Of a stretch of DNA of 57,510 nt, positions 14,128-21,751 are shown in pieces. The stretch is from IMG/VR virus record IMGVR_UViG_3300025433_000001, positions 1 through 57,510 of that record; one strand, written 5' to 3'. Numbering within the stretch: position 1 is the first letter of the stretch; each line of letters starts with the position of its first letter. Under the pieces are notes generated by a model. The model made no database searches, was not told where the DNA came from, and worked only from the letters and a program-made list of their open reading frames with translations. Origin of the DNA: a virus. The position numbers and the translations under genes were made by a program.

Positions 14128-14128
14128 C

Positions 14129-15568
14129 GTGGGCCGTCTAGGATTTAACTCGGGACTCTCCTTCGGGAAACTCCTTACGGCATTCTCCGGTCTGCACACG
14201 ACAGGAGTCTTCTCTCCCCTATCCCTCTCCCCCCTGCAATGGCTCTACAGCTTCCTGTCCCCCAGCACGGCGGTAGACAAGAACGGGCTTGATGGGGACT
14301 ATGTGGAGTCGCCGTGCCTGACGCTTGATGGGAGCGGTGACAAAGTTAACGTCGGAGCGTTATCGGGCAAACCGACCTCTAATTTTACAATTATGGTGTG
14401 GGCAAAGCCCGCCGCAGTAAGCGAGCAGGCGTGGATTATAGAAGCAGGGAATACGGATTGCTATATCAGACATAGTGGAACGACTTTACTGTTTAGGCAT
14501 AACGGAATTGGGGATGGCACTACTCAGAAAAGCGGATTCTTCACCGACACAAACTGGCATCACATTTCTTGCGTTTGGGATGGAGCTAAAACCTACATAT
14601 ACAAAGACGCTGTTCTTTCAACGTCAGAGAACTCCACGGGAACTCTGGGGTCAGCGGCCTTCACTAAATTCATATTAGGCGTTTCCGCTAGTGCCCCGTC
14701 TGGGCGTTATTGGGCTGGTTCTATGGCCGGTGTTCGTGCTATTCCACAAGCGTTGACCCCGACCGAAATTGCATCATGTATGGACGGTGACTGCTCGTTC
14801 GCATCTTCTATTCACCTACCCCTCACCGAAAAATCAGGCGACAAAGCCTACGACATCAGCGACAACGGGAACGACGGAACGATCGCCACGGCAGATCTAG
14901 ACGCTGTATGGTCAGGAACCCAAGACGTAAGCCACCCCTTCGCAGGGGAAGGTGGGAGTAAGGTTCTGCTAGATGTAGACGACACATCAATAGCCGTAAC
15001 CGATCTGCTGACCACGCACGCTGTGACCAGTACCGGAACAGCCACGGTAGATAACGCAGTAGACGGTGTAATTACGGTTGTAGATGGCTATGTGGCGACC
15101 ATTAGCATTGACGGCGTTCTGACATACGATTTAAAGAACTTCTACGGCTCGACGCTTCCAAGCTCTAGCGCATGGGCAACGGGCGTTTTGACGGGCGGAG
15201 CAGAGCATTACCTGCCCGCATTAGCCTCTGGGCTAACAGATGTCGCAGGCAACCCCATCACGAATCCTGCTGGCATCCTGCACAACAATGGGCCACACAG
15301 CATTAAACAGAAAGCGGAGAACGATGAGTTCCTGCTAACGCCGTTCTGGTCTGCTGACGAAGCAAACTATGATGCCAAGTCGTTTGAGGACTTTGCGGAT
15401 CATGCGAACTTCACCAACAACGTGGTTTTAAAATGCGAAGACGGCTTCTTTATCGACGCGTTGACTTGGAGCATTGCTTATGAGTGGACACTCACGTCAT
15501 ATGACAAGATGATCCGCTGGATTGGCGACGTGTGCTACACCAACAGCCTTGAATTTGGAGACCTGTAA
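14129..15568 (+). CDS. LamG-domain adhesin-like structural protein, 479 aa
   Basis: A GTG start follows AAAGGAGGCTAAC. Residues about 55-220 form a concanavalin/LamG jellyroll (SPCLTLDGSGDKVNV, FTIMVWAKPA, WHHISCVWDGAKTYIYKDAVL, AGSMAGVRAIPQALTP). This fold binds carbohydrate and is common in phage fibres and capsid appendages. A beta-rich region resembling IG-like repeats follows, then an aromatic C-terminus. The location before the terminase, not in the tail cluster, is unusual. It is probably a virion surface protein for host glycan binding. Confidence 0.8.
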   Translation: MGRLGFNSGLSFGKLLTAFSGLHTTGVFSPLSLSPLQWLYSFLSPSTAVDKNGLDGDYVESPCLTLDGSGDKVNVGALSGKPTSNFTIMVWAKPAAVSEQAWIIEAGNTDCYIRHSGTTLLFRHNGIGDGTTQKSGFFTDTNWHHISCVWDGAKTYIYKDAVLSTSENSTGTLGSAAFTKFILGVSASAPSGRYWAGSMAGVRAIPQALTPTEIASCMDGDCSFASSIHLPLTEKSGDKAYDISDNGNDGTIATADLDAVWSGTQDVSHPFAGEGGSKVLLDVDDTSIAVTDLLTTHAVTSTGTATVDNAVDGVITVVDGYVATISIDGVLTYDLKNFYGSTLPSSSAWATGVLTGGAEHYLPALASGLTDVAGNPITNPAGILHNNGPHSIKQKAENDEFLLTPFWSADEANYDAKSFEDFADHANFTNNVVLKCEDGFFIDALTWSIAYEWTLTSYDKMIRWIGDVCYTNSLEFGDL

Positions 15569-15963
15569 TGATTGAAGAATACGAACGATTCAAAGTGGTT
15601 GGCTCAACGGGCTACGTGCGTTACTACGCCTTTTGTGAGATTCCGACCAACATGATGGACACCTTGATTCCAGAAGGTGCAAAGTGGGGTAGCAAACCTA
15701 CGGGTGAGGTCATAGAAGGCGATGAGGCTGTAACCGAGCAGAAGACGCTTAGGGAGTTCACGTTCCCCCACATGACCACAGACCTAGGTGAGACCACGAT
15801 CATCCTCCTAGCGGCTATGTACGCCCCTGCATGGAGGCAACATGGGGTCACACCTGCCGACCTAGCAGACTGGGATGGATTTATGGGGGAGCACGGCTAC
15901 CCAGAGGACAAGTGGCTGACCCTTGACGAACGCAATTTACGATTACCCGCAGTAGAAATTTAA
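15568..15963 (+). CDS. Hypothetical protein, 131 aa
   Basis: Its ATG overlaps the preceding stop (TAATG), so it is translationally coupled to the LamG protein and may be its chaperone or partner. Acidic, with many aromatics (GYVRYYAFCEIP, DWDGFMGEHGYPEDKW). No transmembrane segment or known motif is visible. Confidence 0.65.
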   Translation: MIEEYERFKVVGSTGYVRYYAFCEIPTNMMDTLIPEGAKWGSKPTGEVIEGDEAVTEQKTLREFTFPHMTTDLGETTIILLAAMYAPAWRQHGVTPADLADWDGFMGEHGYPEDKWLTLDERNLRLPAVEI

Positions 15964-16009
15964 TCAGGCGAAAGCCTAGCCCCGAGTGGGCCATAGAAAT
16001 GGAAATATT

Positions 16010-16426
16010 ATGACAACACAAAGCAACGGGCGGATAAGTGACAAAGCAAAACTGGTTGGGCGATGGTTGCTCGACGGTTTAATGATTTTAGCCATAGGAT
16101 GTGCGGCGTGGATCTTCGCCCTGTTGTGGAACATGACCGTGACTCAGCAAACGACCACCGAAACAATCAATGCTCTACAGGCTCGGCAGGAGAAAATGGA
16201 CAACTCTGTGAGTGCTCTGCAAATATGGAAGGCTGAGACGGCTTCCAATCGGTTCACCGTCCAGAATGGCATTAAGCTCACCGAGAAAATCACCGAACTG
16301 GCCAAGATCATTGCCGCCATCCCAAAGGAATCCCCGCAACCTTGGTTTGTCGAGCGGGTTGACCGCATGGAAGGGCGACTCGTTGACCTAGAAACAGAGA
16401 GGCGGCAATCCATTGAGAATCCATAA
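16010..16426 (+). CDS. Membrane-anchored coiled-coil protein, 138 aa
   Basis: I start at ATG 16010 (MTTQSNGR); a GTG 24 nt upstream lacks an SD. One transmembrane helix (GLMILAIGCAAWIFALLW) at about residues 23-40 is followed by a coiled coil (TTTETINALQARQEKMDNSVSAL). The arrangement is like Mu gp25/DUF2730-type or i-spanin-like proteins. Position next to holin-like genes suggests a lysis-accessory role. Confidence 0.65.
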   Translation: MTTQSNGRISDKAKLVGRWLLDGLMILAIGCAAWIFALLWNMTVTQQTTTETINALQARQEKMDNSVSALQIWKAETASNRFTVQNGIKLTEKITELAKIIAAIPKESPQPWFVERVDRMEGRLVDLETERRQSIENP

Positions 16427-16442
16427 AACAGTATCTCAGATA

Positions 16443-16535
16443 ATGGCGGATCTTCTCCTCTCGCTTATTAGATTATCTGCGGCTGTGTGCTTCGGTCTAG
16501 CAATCGGTTATTTAGTCGCGAAAGCCTTCGCATGA
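16443..16535 (+). CDS. Possible tiny membrane peptide, 30 aa
   Basis: ATG 16443 opens 30 residues that form one hydrophobic helix (LLLSLIRLSAAVCFGLAIGYLVA). It has no convincing ribosome site, but it fills an otherwise empty 180-bp gap in the lysis cluster. It could be a pinholin-like peptide or chance. Confidence 0.35.
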   Translation: MADLLLSLIRLSAAVCFGLAIGYLVAKAFA

Positions 16536-16608
16536 ATAGCTACCAGCACGTAAAGCAAATCGGTTTTTGTATTTTCCGCAATAAAGCGGGATAGAAAAGG
16601 AGATCATT

Positions 16609-16773
16609 ATGAATGCAATCGCATGGATTCAAGAAAACTACATCGCAATAGCTTCTGGCGCGGCAGGACTTATGACCACGCTTGCAGTCATCGCACGGTT
16701 CACAAAAAACACCAAGGATGACGCGATCATCGCCAAGATCCTTGCGTGGTTGAACAAACTACTGGCGAAATAA
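16609..16773 (+). CDS. Holin-like membrane protein, 54 aa
   Basis: An ideal AAAAGGAGATCATT leader precedes the ATG. The 54 residues have a short N-terminal helix (MNAIAWIQENY), a hydrophobic helix (IAIASGAAGLMTTLAVIA) and a charged amphipathic C-terminus (ILAWLNKLLAK). Small size, a single TM and position before a spanin-like pair suggest a holin or holin accessory. Confidence 0.6.
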   Translation: MNAIAWIQENYIAIASGAAGLMTTLAVIARFTKNTKDDAIIAKILAWLNKLLAK

Positions 16774-16810
16774 CCGTACCGCGTATTGTGCCCGAGCCGG
16801 AGGAGCGATA

Positions 16811-17074
16811 ATGAAGGCTTTTTTTCTCGTACTACACGAAGCTCTAAAGGCTTGGAACACGATATTGCAAATAAAATCTCGTCGGATCGTTCTCGACGAG
16901 TACGAGAGGTGTGAAGATGAGATCGAAGAATTGGAAAAACAAATCGAAGATTATCGTGCTTCTGGCCAGCATGACCGTGCTGGTCTCCTGCTCAAGCGTG
17001 AAGCTCGTAGAGCGCGTCTCGCCGGGCGGCTGGCTAGTACTGAAGCAGGGACAGATATACACAGCTCCCCGTGA
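16811..17074 (+). CDS. Coiled-coil protein overlapping a spanin-like lipoprotein, 87 aa
   Basis: GGAGGAGCGATA precedes the ATG. After a mildly hydrophobic amphipathic start (MKAFFLVLHEALKAW) most of the product is charged coiled coil (EYERCEDEIEELEKQIEDYRA). The outer lipoprotein gene begins inside it in another frame, as in Rz/Rz1. Classical i-spanins have a clear N-terminal TM; here it is weak, so the pairing is inferred from architecture only. An alternative is a cytoplasmic regulator of lysis. Confidence 0.6.
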   Translation: MKAFFLVLHEALKAWNTILQIKSRRIVLDEYERCEDEIEELEKQIEDYRASGQHDRAGLLLKREARRARLAGRLASTEAGTDIHSSP

Positions 17075-17183
17075 CATCACACTCGCCGAAGAGTACGTCG
17101 TTAAAGAGCTTCAAGACGAGCTGATGGACACCATTGAGATACTGAACAAGCTGTCCGCGCAACGCGCACTGAACGACCACTAG
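16917..17183 (+). CDS. o-spanin-like outer-membrane lipoprotein, 88 aa
   Basis: Embedded out of frame in the preceding gene and extending beyond it. The ATG at 16917 follows GAGAGGTGTGAAG; a GTG 6 nt earlier is possible. A basic N-terminus and hydrophobic stretch end in a lipobox (MTVLVSC, Cys about residue 24 followed by SS), giving a signal peptide for signal peptidase II. The mature part holds beta-like and coiled segments (VVKELQDELMDTIEILNKL). Role: bridging to the outer membrane for the last step of lysis in a Gram-negative host. Confidence 0.75.
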   Translation: MRSKNWKNKSKIIVLLASMTVLVSCSSVKLVERVSPGGWLVLKQGQIYTAPRDITLAEEYVVKELQDELMDTIEILNKLSAQRALNDH

Positions 17184-17200
17184 AGAGGCACGGAGACCAC

Positions 17201-19906
17201 ATGTTCGGGATAGAAAACAAGCGACAGTCAGAAGGCGAAATGTTCGGCCTTCGGCCCTCTAAGTCTAAGCACTTCCTACACGACTTCTACAAAGAAATTA
17301 CTGAGGATATCTATGCTTGGTGCTTCTATCTGGATTTTAAACCGACGTGGCAACAGAAACAGCTCCTCGACGCTGTTCAAGAAGGGTACTCGAACGTTGC
17401 CGTGCGCTCCGGGCAGGGGCCGGGGAAATGCCTTCACGGAGATACCGAAATACTAACGTCCGAGGGAGTTAAAAAAATCAGAGACCTTATAGGGCGAGAA
17501 GACCTTCTTGTTTGGAGCATGGATGAGGCAACAGAAAAAACACACACAGCAAGTGCTAGGTGTTTCCCATCAGGATACAAGAAATGCACAACAATTAGAA
17601 CAGATTCAGGGCAGTCTACACGGCTCAGCACCGACCACCCTGTATATACTAGTTCGGGATGGCAAGAAGCGTCTGAGATAACTAACGGATGCCTTGTAGC
17701 CATGCCTCGTAACCTTCAATGGGTAGGAACTGAAGAAGTACCCAGCGAGGAAGTAAGGTGGGTAGGCTACATCCTTGGCGACGGAGGAACAACAGCCAAG
17801 CACGGAGTTCGTTTCACGCAAGAACCTTCCGATAGTTTGGATGATTTCCTACACTGCTGTAATTCTTTAGAGATGACATACCTCAACAGTTCGTCGCCCT
17901 CCAAAGCTCGGGACATAAGGGTGCACCACAAAGCGTCAAACGATGTGTTGTCTCGGTGGTCAAAAAGATCGTTAGCCAAACACAAAAGATTGCCGGATAG
18001 ATTTTGGAGTATCCGGCAGGACAGGGCGGCTGAGATACTGGCTACTTTGTGGCTGTGCGACGGGTACTTTGAGAAGGATGGAGCAGGCATCTGCCTAGCC
18101 AGTGAAGGGCTGATAGACGATGTGCAAACAGCACTACTTTTTTGGGGTATCCACAGCAGGAAAAGGTATAAAAAAGTTAAATTGGGAACGAAAACATTTG
18201 ACTCTTGGCGTCTAAGTATCTCAGGCAGGGAATCTCTGGTGCTCTTTTACGTGGAGATACTTAAAGGTTTCCACTCGTTTGATAAAATAAAAAAAGGACA
18301 CGTAAACTATCTGACGAACATCTGGAGTAAGCCAGAAAACACAAACACCGACGTTGTTCCCTATGACGACAAAGCGATGACCGAGATAGCGGAAGAATTA
18401 GGTATCCCCAAGACACGTCTGCGGGAAAAAGGGTGGAGAGGGCGCAACTACTCTCTATTGAGCAGGAAAAAATTCAAAGAACTCGTATCGGCTACAGGAT
18501 ACGATGGCAAACACGCTAAGTGGGCATCGAACGATATTTACTGGGTGCGGGTTGTCAGTAACACACAAGACAGGACAAACACGCCCGTCTACGATTTAGA
18601 GGTGCCAGAGTATGGAAATTTCGTGGCTAGAAATCTGGTTGTCCATAATACCGCCGCCGACGCCATAGTCGTGCCGTGGTGGAATCTCAAGTATCCGAAG
18701 AGCCTCGCGGTCGTCACAGCCCCGACAATGCGGCAGTGTAAAAACGTATGGCTCTCAGAGGCTCAGGGACGCATACAATCAGGCGACCCGCGTATCAGTT
18801 CCTTTTTCAACTTCACCGGCACAGGGTACGGCATTATGGGAAGTCGTAAAGACATCTGGGGGTGCTACCTTGCCACCGCTAACCGGCCAGAAGCGTTTCA
18901 GGGAATCCATAACCCCTACCTGCTCATGTTGTGCGAAGAAAGCTCCGGTATCGCACGAGGAATCATGGACACGATCAAGGGAACGATGTCCAACGCCGAA
19001 GGTACCTTCTTATGGCTCCAGATCGGAAACCCGAACACACGAACTTGCTCCTTCTTCGACTGTTTCCATTCCCAACTGGACAACCCTTGGCACTGCCTAC
19101 ACTGGAATGGGGAAGAGACACCGGAAACCCCTTGGTTTTCCAAGCGTCGAAATGAAGAAATCGCCGAGGAATTCGGCATGGATTCCGATGTTTACCGCGT
19201 CCGCGTGCTCGGGGAATTTCCGCACACCGACCCGTCAGTGCTTATCAACGAAAACGACCTCCTCGCGTGCACCAAACCAGAGGCAAAAGCGGCGGCACTG
19301 GCGGTAAATGTCAAGATGCGGCCGGTTCGGAAACAAATCGGCATCGACTTGGCTCGATACGGCGGAGACAAAAACTCAATCTCTACATTCTCAGGAAATA
19401 TCATGCTGAAGCTAGAAGCCTACAGCCGCACCGACCCGAACGCCACCATAGACAGGGCTGTCGTACTGCAAGAACATCTGGGATGGGGTAACAGCGAATG
19501 TACGTTTGTTGTGGATACTTCCGGCATGGGAGAGATGGCCGCAGGGATGCTCGGCAGTCAAAGACGCATGGGAAGGAAGATGCACGAGTTCTATTCCCAA
19601 AACACGGCGCACGAGTCGCAAAAATACGACAATAAAATCACGGAAGCGTGGTGCTTGTTTGCTAAAGAGGTTCGTGCCCACCGTATGTTCCTACAGTACA
19701 ATAAAAGTCTCTTTCAACAGCTTACAAACCGACTGTATTCCGTGACCAAACACGGCAAAATTAAGATCGAAACCAAGGACGAGTATAAAAAACGCAACGC
19801 TGATTCGTCCGATGGGGAGCTCGGGATGTCTCCAGACGAGGCTGACAGCGTGGTTTTAGGCCACTACCCACACGCAGTCGCCAGTACACGAGTCCTAACC
19901 GCGTAG
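17201..19906 (+). CDS. terL: Terminase large subunit interrupted by an intein
   Basis: The precursor is 901 aa. Exteins are residues 1-76 and 484-901 (494 aa after splicing), normal for TerL. The ATPase P-loop SGQGPGK-T is split by the intein. Walker B is LLMLCEE, followed by the coupling region QIGNPNTR. The C-terminal RNase H-like nuclease begins IGIDLARYGGDKNSI and includes FVVDTSGMGEMAAGML and a late acidic site (MSPDEADS). The enzyme cuts concatemers and pumps DNA into proheads through the portal. The leader is GGAGACCAC. No TerS or portal is adjacent; the next gene is a truncated paralog of its ATPase half. Confidence 0.95.
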   Translation: MFGIENKRQSEGEMFGLRPSKSKHFLHDFYKEITEDIYAWCFYLDFKPTWQQKQLLDAVQEGYSNVAVRSGQGPGKCLHGDTEILTSEGVKKIRDLIGREDLLVWSMDEATEKTHTASARCFPSGYKKCTTIRTDSGQSTRLSTDHPVYTSSGWQEASEITNGCLVAMPRNLQWVGTEEVPSEEVRWVGYILGDGGTTAKHGVRFTQEPSDSLDDFLHCCNSLEMTYLNSSSPSKARDIRVHHKASNDVLSRWSKRSLAKHKRLPDRFWSIRQDRAAEILATLWLCDGYFEKDGAGICLASEGLIDDVQTALLFWGIHSRKRYKKVKLGTKTFDSWRLSISGRESLVLFYVEILKGFHSFDKIKKGHVNYLTNIWSKPENTNTDVVPYDDKAMTEIAEELGIPKTRLREKGWRGRNYSLLSRKKFKELVSATGYDGKHAKWASNDIYWVRVVSNTQDRTNTPVYDLEVPEYGNFVARNLVVHNTAADAIVVPWWNLKYPKSLAVVTAPTMRQCKNVWLSEAQGRIQSGDPRISSFFNFTGTGYGIMGSRKDIWGCYLATANRPEAFQGIHNPYLLMLCEESSGIARGIMDTIKGTMSNAEGTFLWLQIGNPNTRTCSFFDCFHSQLDNPWHCLHWNGEETPETPWFSKRRNEEIAEEFGMDSDVYRVRVLGEFPHTDPSVLINENDLLACTKPEAKAAALAVNVKMRPVRKQIGIDLARYGGDKNSISTFSGNIMLKLEAYSRTDPNATIDRAVVLQEHLGWGNSECTFVVDTSGMGEMAAGMLGSQRRMGRKMHEFYSQNTAHESQKYDNKITEAWCLFAKEVRAHRMFLQYNKSLFQQLTNRLYSVTKHGKIKIETKDEYKKRNADSSDGELGMSPDEADSVVLGHYPHAVASTRVLTA
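17429..18649 (+). mobile_element. LAGLIDADG intein (407 aa) within the TerL Walker A motif
   Basis: The intein spans residues 77-483. It starts with Cys (CLHGDTEILTSEG, block A), has the block B TxxH site (STDHPVYTSSGW), and ends VYDLEVPEYGNFVARN plus LVVHN (blocks F and G) before Thr as the +1 nucleophile. Splicing restores GPGK-T. The core contains a dodecapeptide homing endonuclease with two motifs, VGYILGDGG and LATLWLCDG, both with the acidic residue. All blocks look intact, so splicing and homing may be active. Its base composition is more AT-rich than flanking TerL DNA. P-loops are favoured intein sites because a precise excision is the only tolerated loss. Confidence 0.95.
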
Positions 19907-19942
19907 GGAACCATAAAATAAGCAACTAAAGGAGACTATCAA

Positions 19943-20506
19943 ATGGGTAAAGAACCTAAAAGAGAAATATATGATTACCTGACGAAAATAACCCCAAATA
20001 TAGGTGCTTTTTGCACGGCACTTAATTTCTCTCCTAGAGAAAGACAGAAAGAGTTTTTGGACTCTTTTACACGTTGCCCCGAAAGCACGGACATTGAATG
20101 GGATAGGGGGGAAGGGAGAACCACAGCAACTGTGGTGGCTTCTTTGTGGTGGTTGCTTAAAAACACACAAGGAAGGTGTCTAGTAGTGTGTCCAACCCTA
20201 AACCAATCAATACATATCTGGTTAACTGAGTGTAAAAAGATTTTAGAGAAAGCAGACCCTCGATTAAGTTCCTTTTATACCCTGAGAAAAACAGGAGCGG
20301 GGCTGTTTGGGGAACAGAAGCATGTGTGGGGGTTGTCCACTATCTCGGCTCGCAGTGTTGCAGGTTTCCAAGGCATTTGCGCAGAAAAACTACTCATTGT
20401 ATGCGACGAATACCAAGGCATCAAGCAGGATGTTATGGCCACCATTCAAGATTACCAGAAGTACGGCGGTGTTGTTTTAAGAACGATACCGACTCAAAAC
20501 CGTTGA
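19943..20506 (+). CDS. ATPase-only TerL paralog with altered Walker A, 187 aa
   Basis: The product aligns along its length with the TerL extein ATPase domain. GAFCTALNFSPRERQKEFLDS matches YAWCFYLDFKPTWQQKQLLDA. DPRLSSFYTLRKTGAGLFG matches DPRISSFFNFTGTGYGIMG. LLIVCDEYQGIKQDVMATI matches LLMLCEESSGIARGIMDTI. The P-loop reads RGEGRTT, with Arg for the catalytic Lys; Walker B is a canonical CDE. It ends at the coupling motif (TIPTQNR against IGNPNTR), so the nuclease domain is missing. It has its own AAAGGAGACTATCAA leader. It is AT-richer than TerL. It could be a decaying duplicate, a regulator that joins the packaging ring, or a decoy. The altered P-loop would not match the intein homing site. 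Confidence 0.85.
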   Translation: MGKEPKREIYDYLTKITPNIGAFCTALNFSPRERQKEFLDSFTRCPESTDIEWDRGEGRTTATVVASLWWLLKNTQGRCLVVCPTLNQSIHIWLTECKKILEKADPRLSSFYTLRKTGAGLFGEQKHVWGLSTISARSVAGFQGICAEKLLIVCDEYQGIKQDVMATIQDYQKYGGVVLRTIPTQNR

Positions 20507-20531
20507 CGAGGCACGTAAAAAGTGCCATCGT
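20503..20531 (+). promoter_or_regulatory. Putative promoter with hairpin, TTGACG-N17-CATCGT
   Basis: TTGACG (20503-20508) overlaps the stop of the TerL paralog. The 17-nt spacer contains an inverted repeat, GGCAC-GTAAAAA-GTGCC, reaching into CATCGT (20526-20531). A very similar arrangement (TTGACGAGG, then GGTGCCCC-AAAAA-GGGCA) is at 57240-57268 on the minus strand. It may drive the protease-decoration-capsid genes. Confidence 0.35.
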
Positions 20532-20552
20532 CCGACAAGTAGGAGAACAAAG

Positions 20553-21713
20553 ATGCCAGCTAAAATTTTACAAATTAAAAACGCTCTCACCATCCAACGC
20601 GACGGCGAAAAAGTTGGACGACTCGATATTTCCGGCGAAGTCGGCTGGGATTGGTATGGCGACGCATGGGATGCCGGATATTTTCAGGCACAGCTCCAAG
20701 ACCTCGGCGACGTAGCTCTTCTCGAAGTGCACATCAACTCTCCGGGCGGTTCAGTCATCGACGGCATCGCTATTTTCAATTATCTGGTACAGCACCCAGC
20801 ACCAGTTCATGTTTACGTGGACGGCGTGGCCGCATCCATCGCATCTGTCATCGCCATGGCGGGCGACAAGATTTACATGCCGACCAACACGCTCGGGTTC
20901 ATCCATAACCCCCTCATGTACACCGTAGGAAATGCCGAGGAACTCCGTAAGGATGCAGACACACTCGATACCATGCAGTCGGCACTGATCGCTTCCTACC
21001 TGCGCCACTTTAAAGGAACCGAAGCCGACATTCAGAAAATTATGGACGCTGAAACATGGCTCACTGCCAACGAAATGGCGGAACAATTTAACCACGTAGA
21101 AGTGCTCGCGCAGGAAGTTAAAATCGCCGCTACATTGGACATGAGTCACCTCGGGGCCGAGCTCCCCGACAAGGCTAAGGCATTCCTCGAACAAAAAAAC
21201 GAGGAAGAAGATAAAAATTTCCTTGCTAAATGTCGGGATTTCCTCAAACGTACTGACTTTAAGAACGCTGTGGTGGGTCTTAACGAAGATCTCAAAGCAA
21301 AACAGAACCAACAGGAGGATGTAATGACACCCGAAGAAATCGCCGCTATGAAAGCAGAGATCGTAACCAGCGTGACGGAAGCCGTCCTTGCTGTTGTGAA
21401 GCCCGAAGAAGAAGAAGTTCCAGCCGCAGTCGCTGAAACTCCCATCGAATTTGTGGGCGACCTTAAAAACCCCGACGACGTGAAGGCACACGCCGCAAAG
21501 CTGGCATCTGCCAAGCTCGAAGCCGCCGTTGACTGGCAAGACCCCGCCTCTGTTCAGGCGTACCTCGACGCTATCACCCCCGCCGCTGACGTTTCCGGCG
21601 TAAAAGGCTCCAATGCCACCACCCCGACCGACCAACTTTCTACGGAAGACAAAGCCTTGAATAAGGCGGACACCTCGAAGAAAATGGACGCCATGATGCC
21701 CCAAGGCCGCTAA
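20553..21713 (+). CDS. Prohead protease of ClpP type, with C-terminal scaffold-like region
   Basis: 386 aa. Residues about 15-200 form a ClpP/S14-like serine protease: NSPGGSVIDG oxyanion region, VDGVAASIASVIAMAG with the catalytic Ser, and LGFIHNPL supplying His. The remaining ~185 residues are acidic and helical (EEIAAMKAEIVTSVTEAV, EEEEVPAAVAE), as in protease-scaffold fusions of lambda gpC/Nu3 type. An internal scaffold start could be ATG 21324 after AACAGGAGGATGTA, which would give an Nu3-like separate scaffold. It matures the procapsid and precedes the decoration and capsid genes as usual. Confidence 0.92.
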   Translation: MPAKILQIKNALTIQRDGEKVGRLDISGEVGWDWYGDAWDAGYFQAQLQDLGDVALLEVHINSPGGSVIDGIAIFNYLVQHPAPVHVYVDGVAASIASVIAMAGDKIYMPTNTLGFIHNPLMYTVGNAEELRKDADTLDTMQSALIASYLRHFKGTEADIQKIMDAETWLTANEMAEQFNHVEVLAQEVKIAATLDMSHLGAELPDKAKAFLEQKNEEEDKNFLAKCRDFLKRTDFKNAVVGLNEDLKAKQNQQEDVMTPEEIAAMKAEIVTSVTEAVLAVVKPEEEEVPAAVAETPIEFVGDLKNPDDVKAHAAKLASAKLEAAVDWQDPASVQAYLDAITPAADVSGVKGSNATTPTDQLSTEDKALNKADTSKKMDAMMPQGR

Positions 21714-21751
21714 CCGTCGCCTAATCTAAAACCAGAAACAAGGAGAGAACA

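Noticed and set aside
20751-21704. 317-aa ORF antisense to the protease gene
   Set aside because: Shadow frame of a strongly supported ClpP-type gene, with composition typical of antisense reading.
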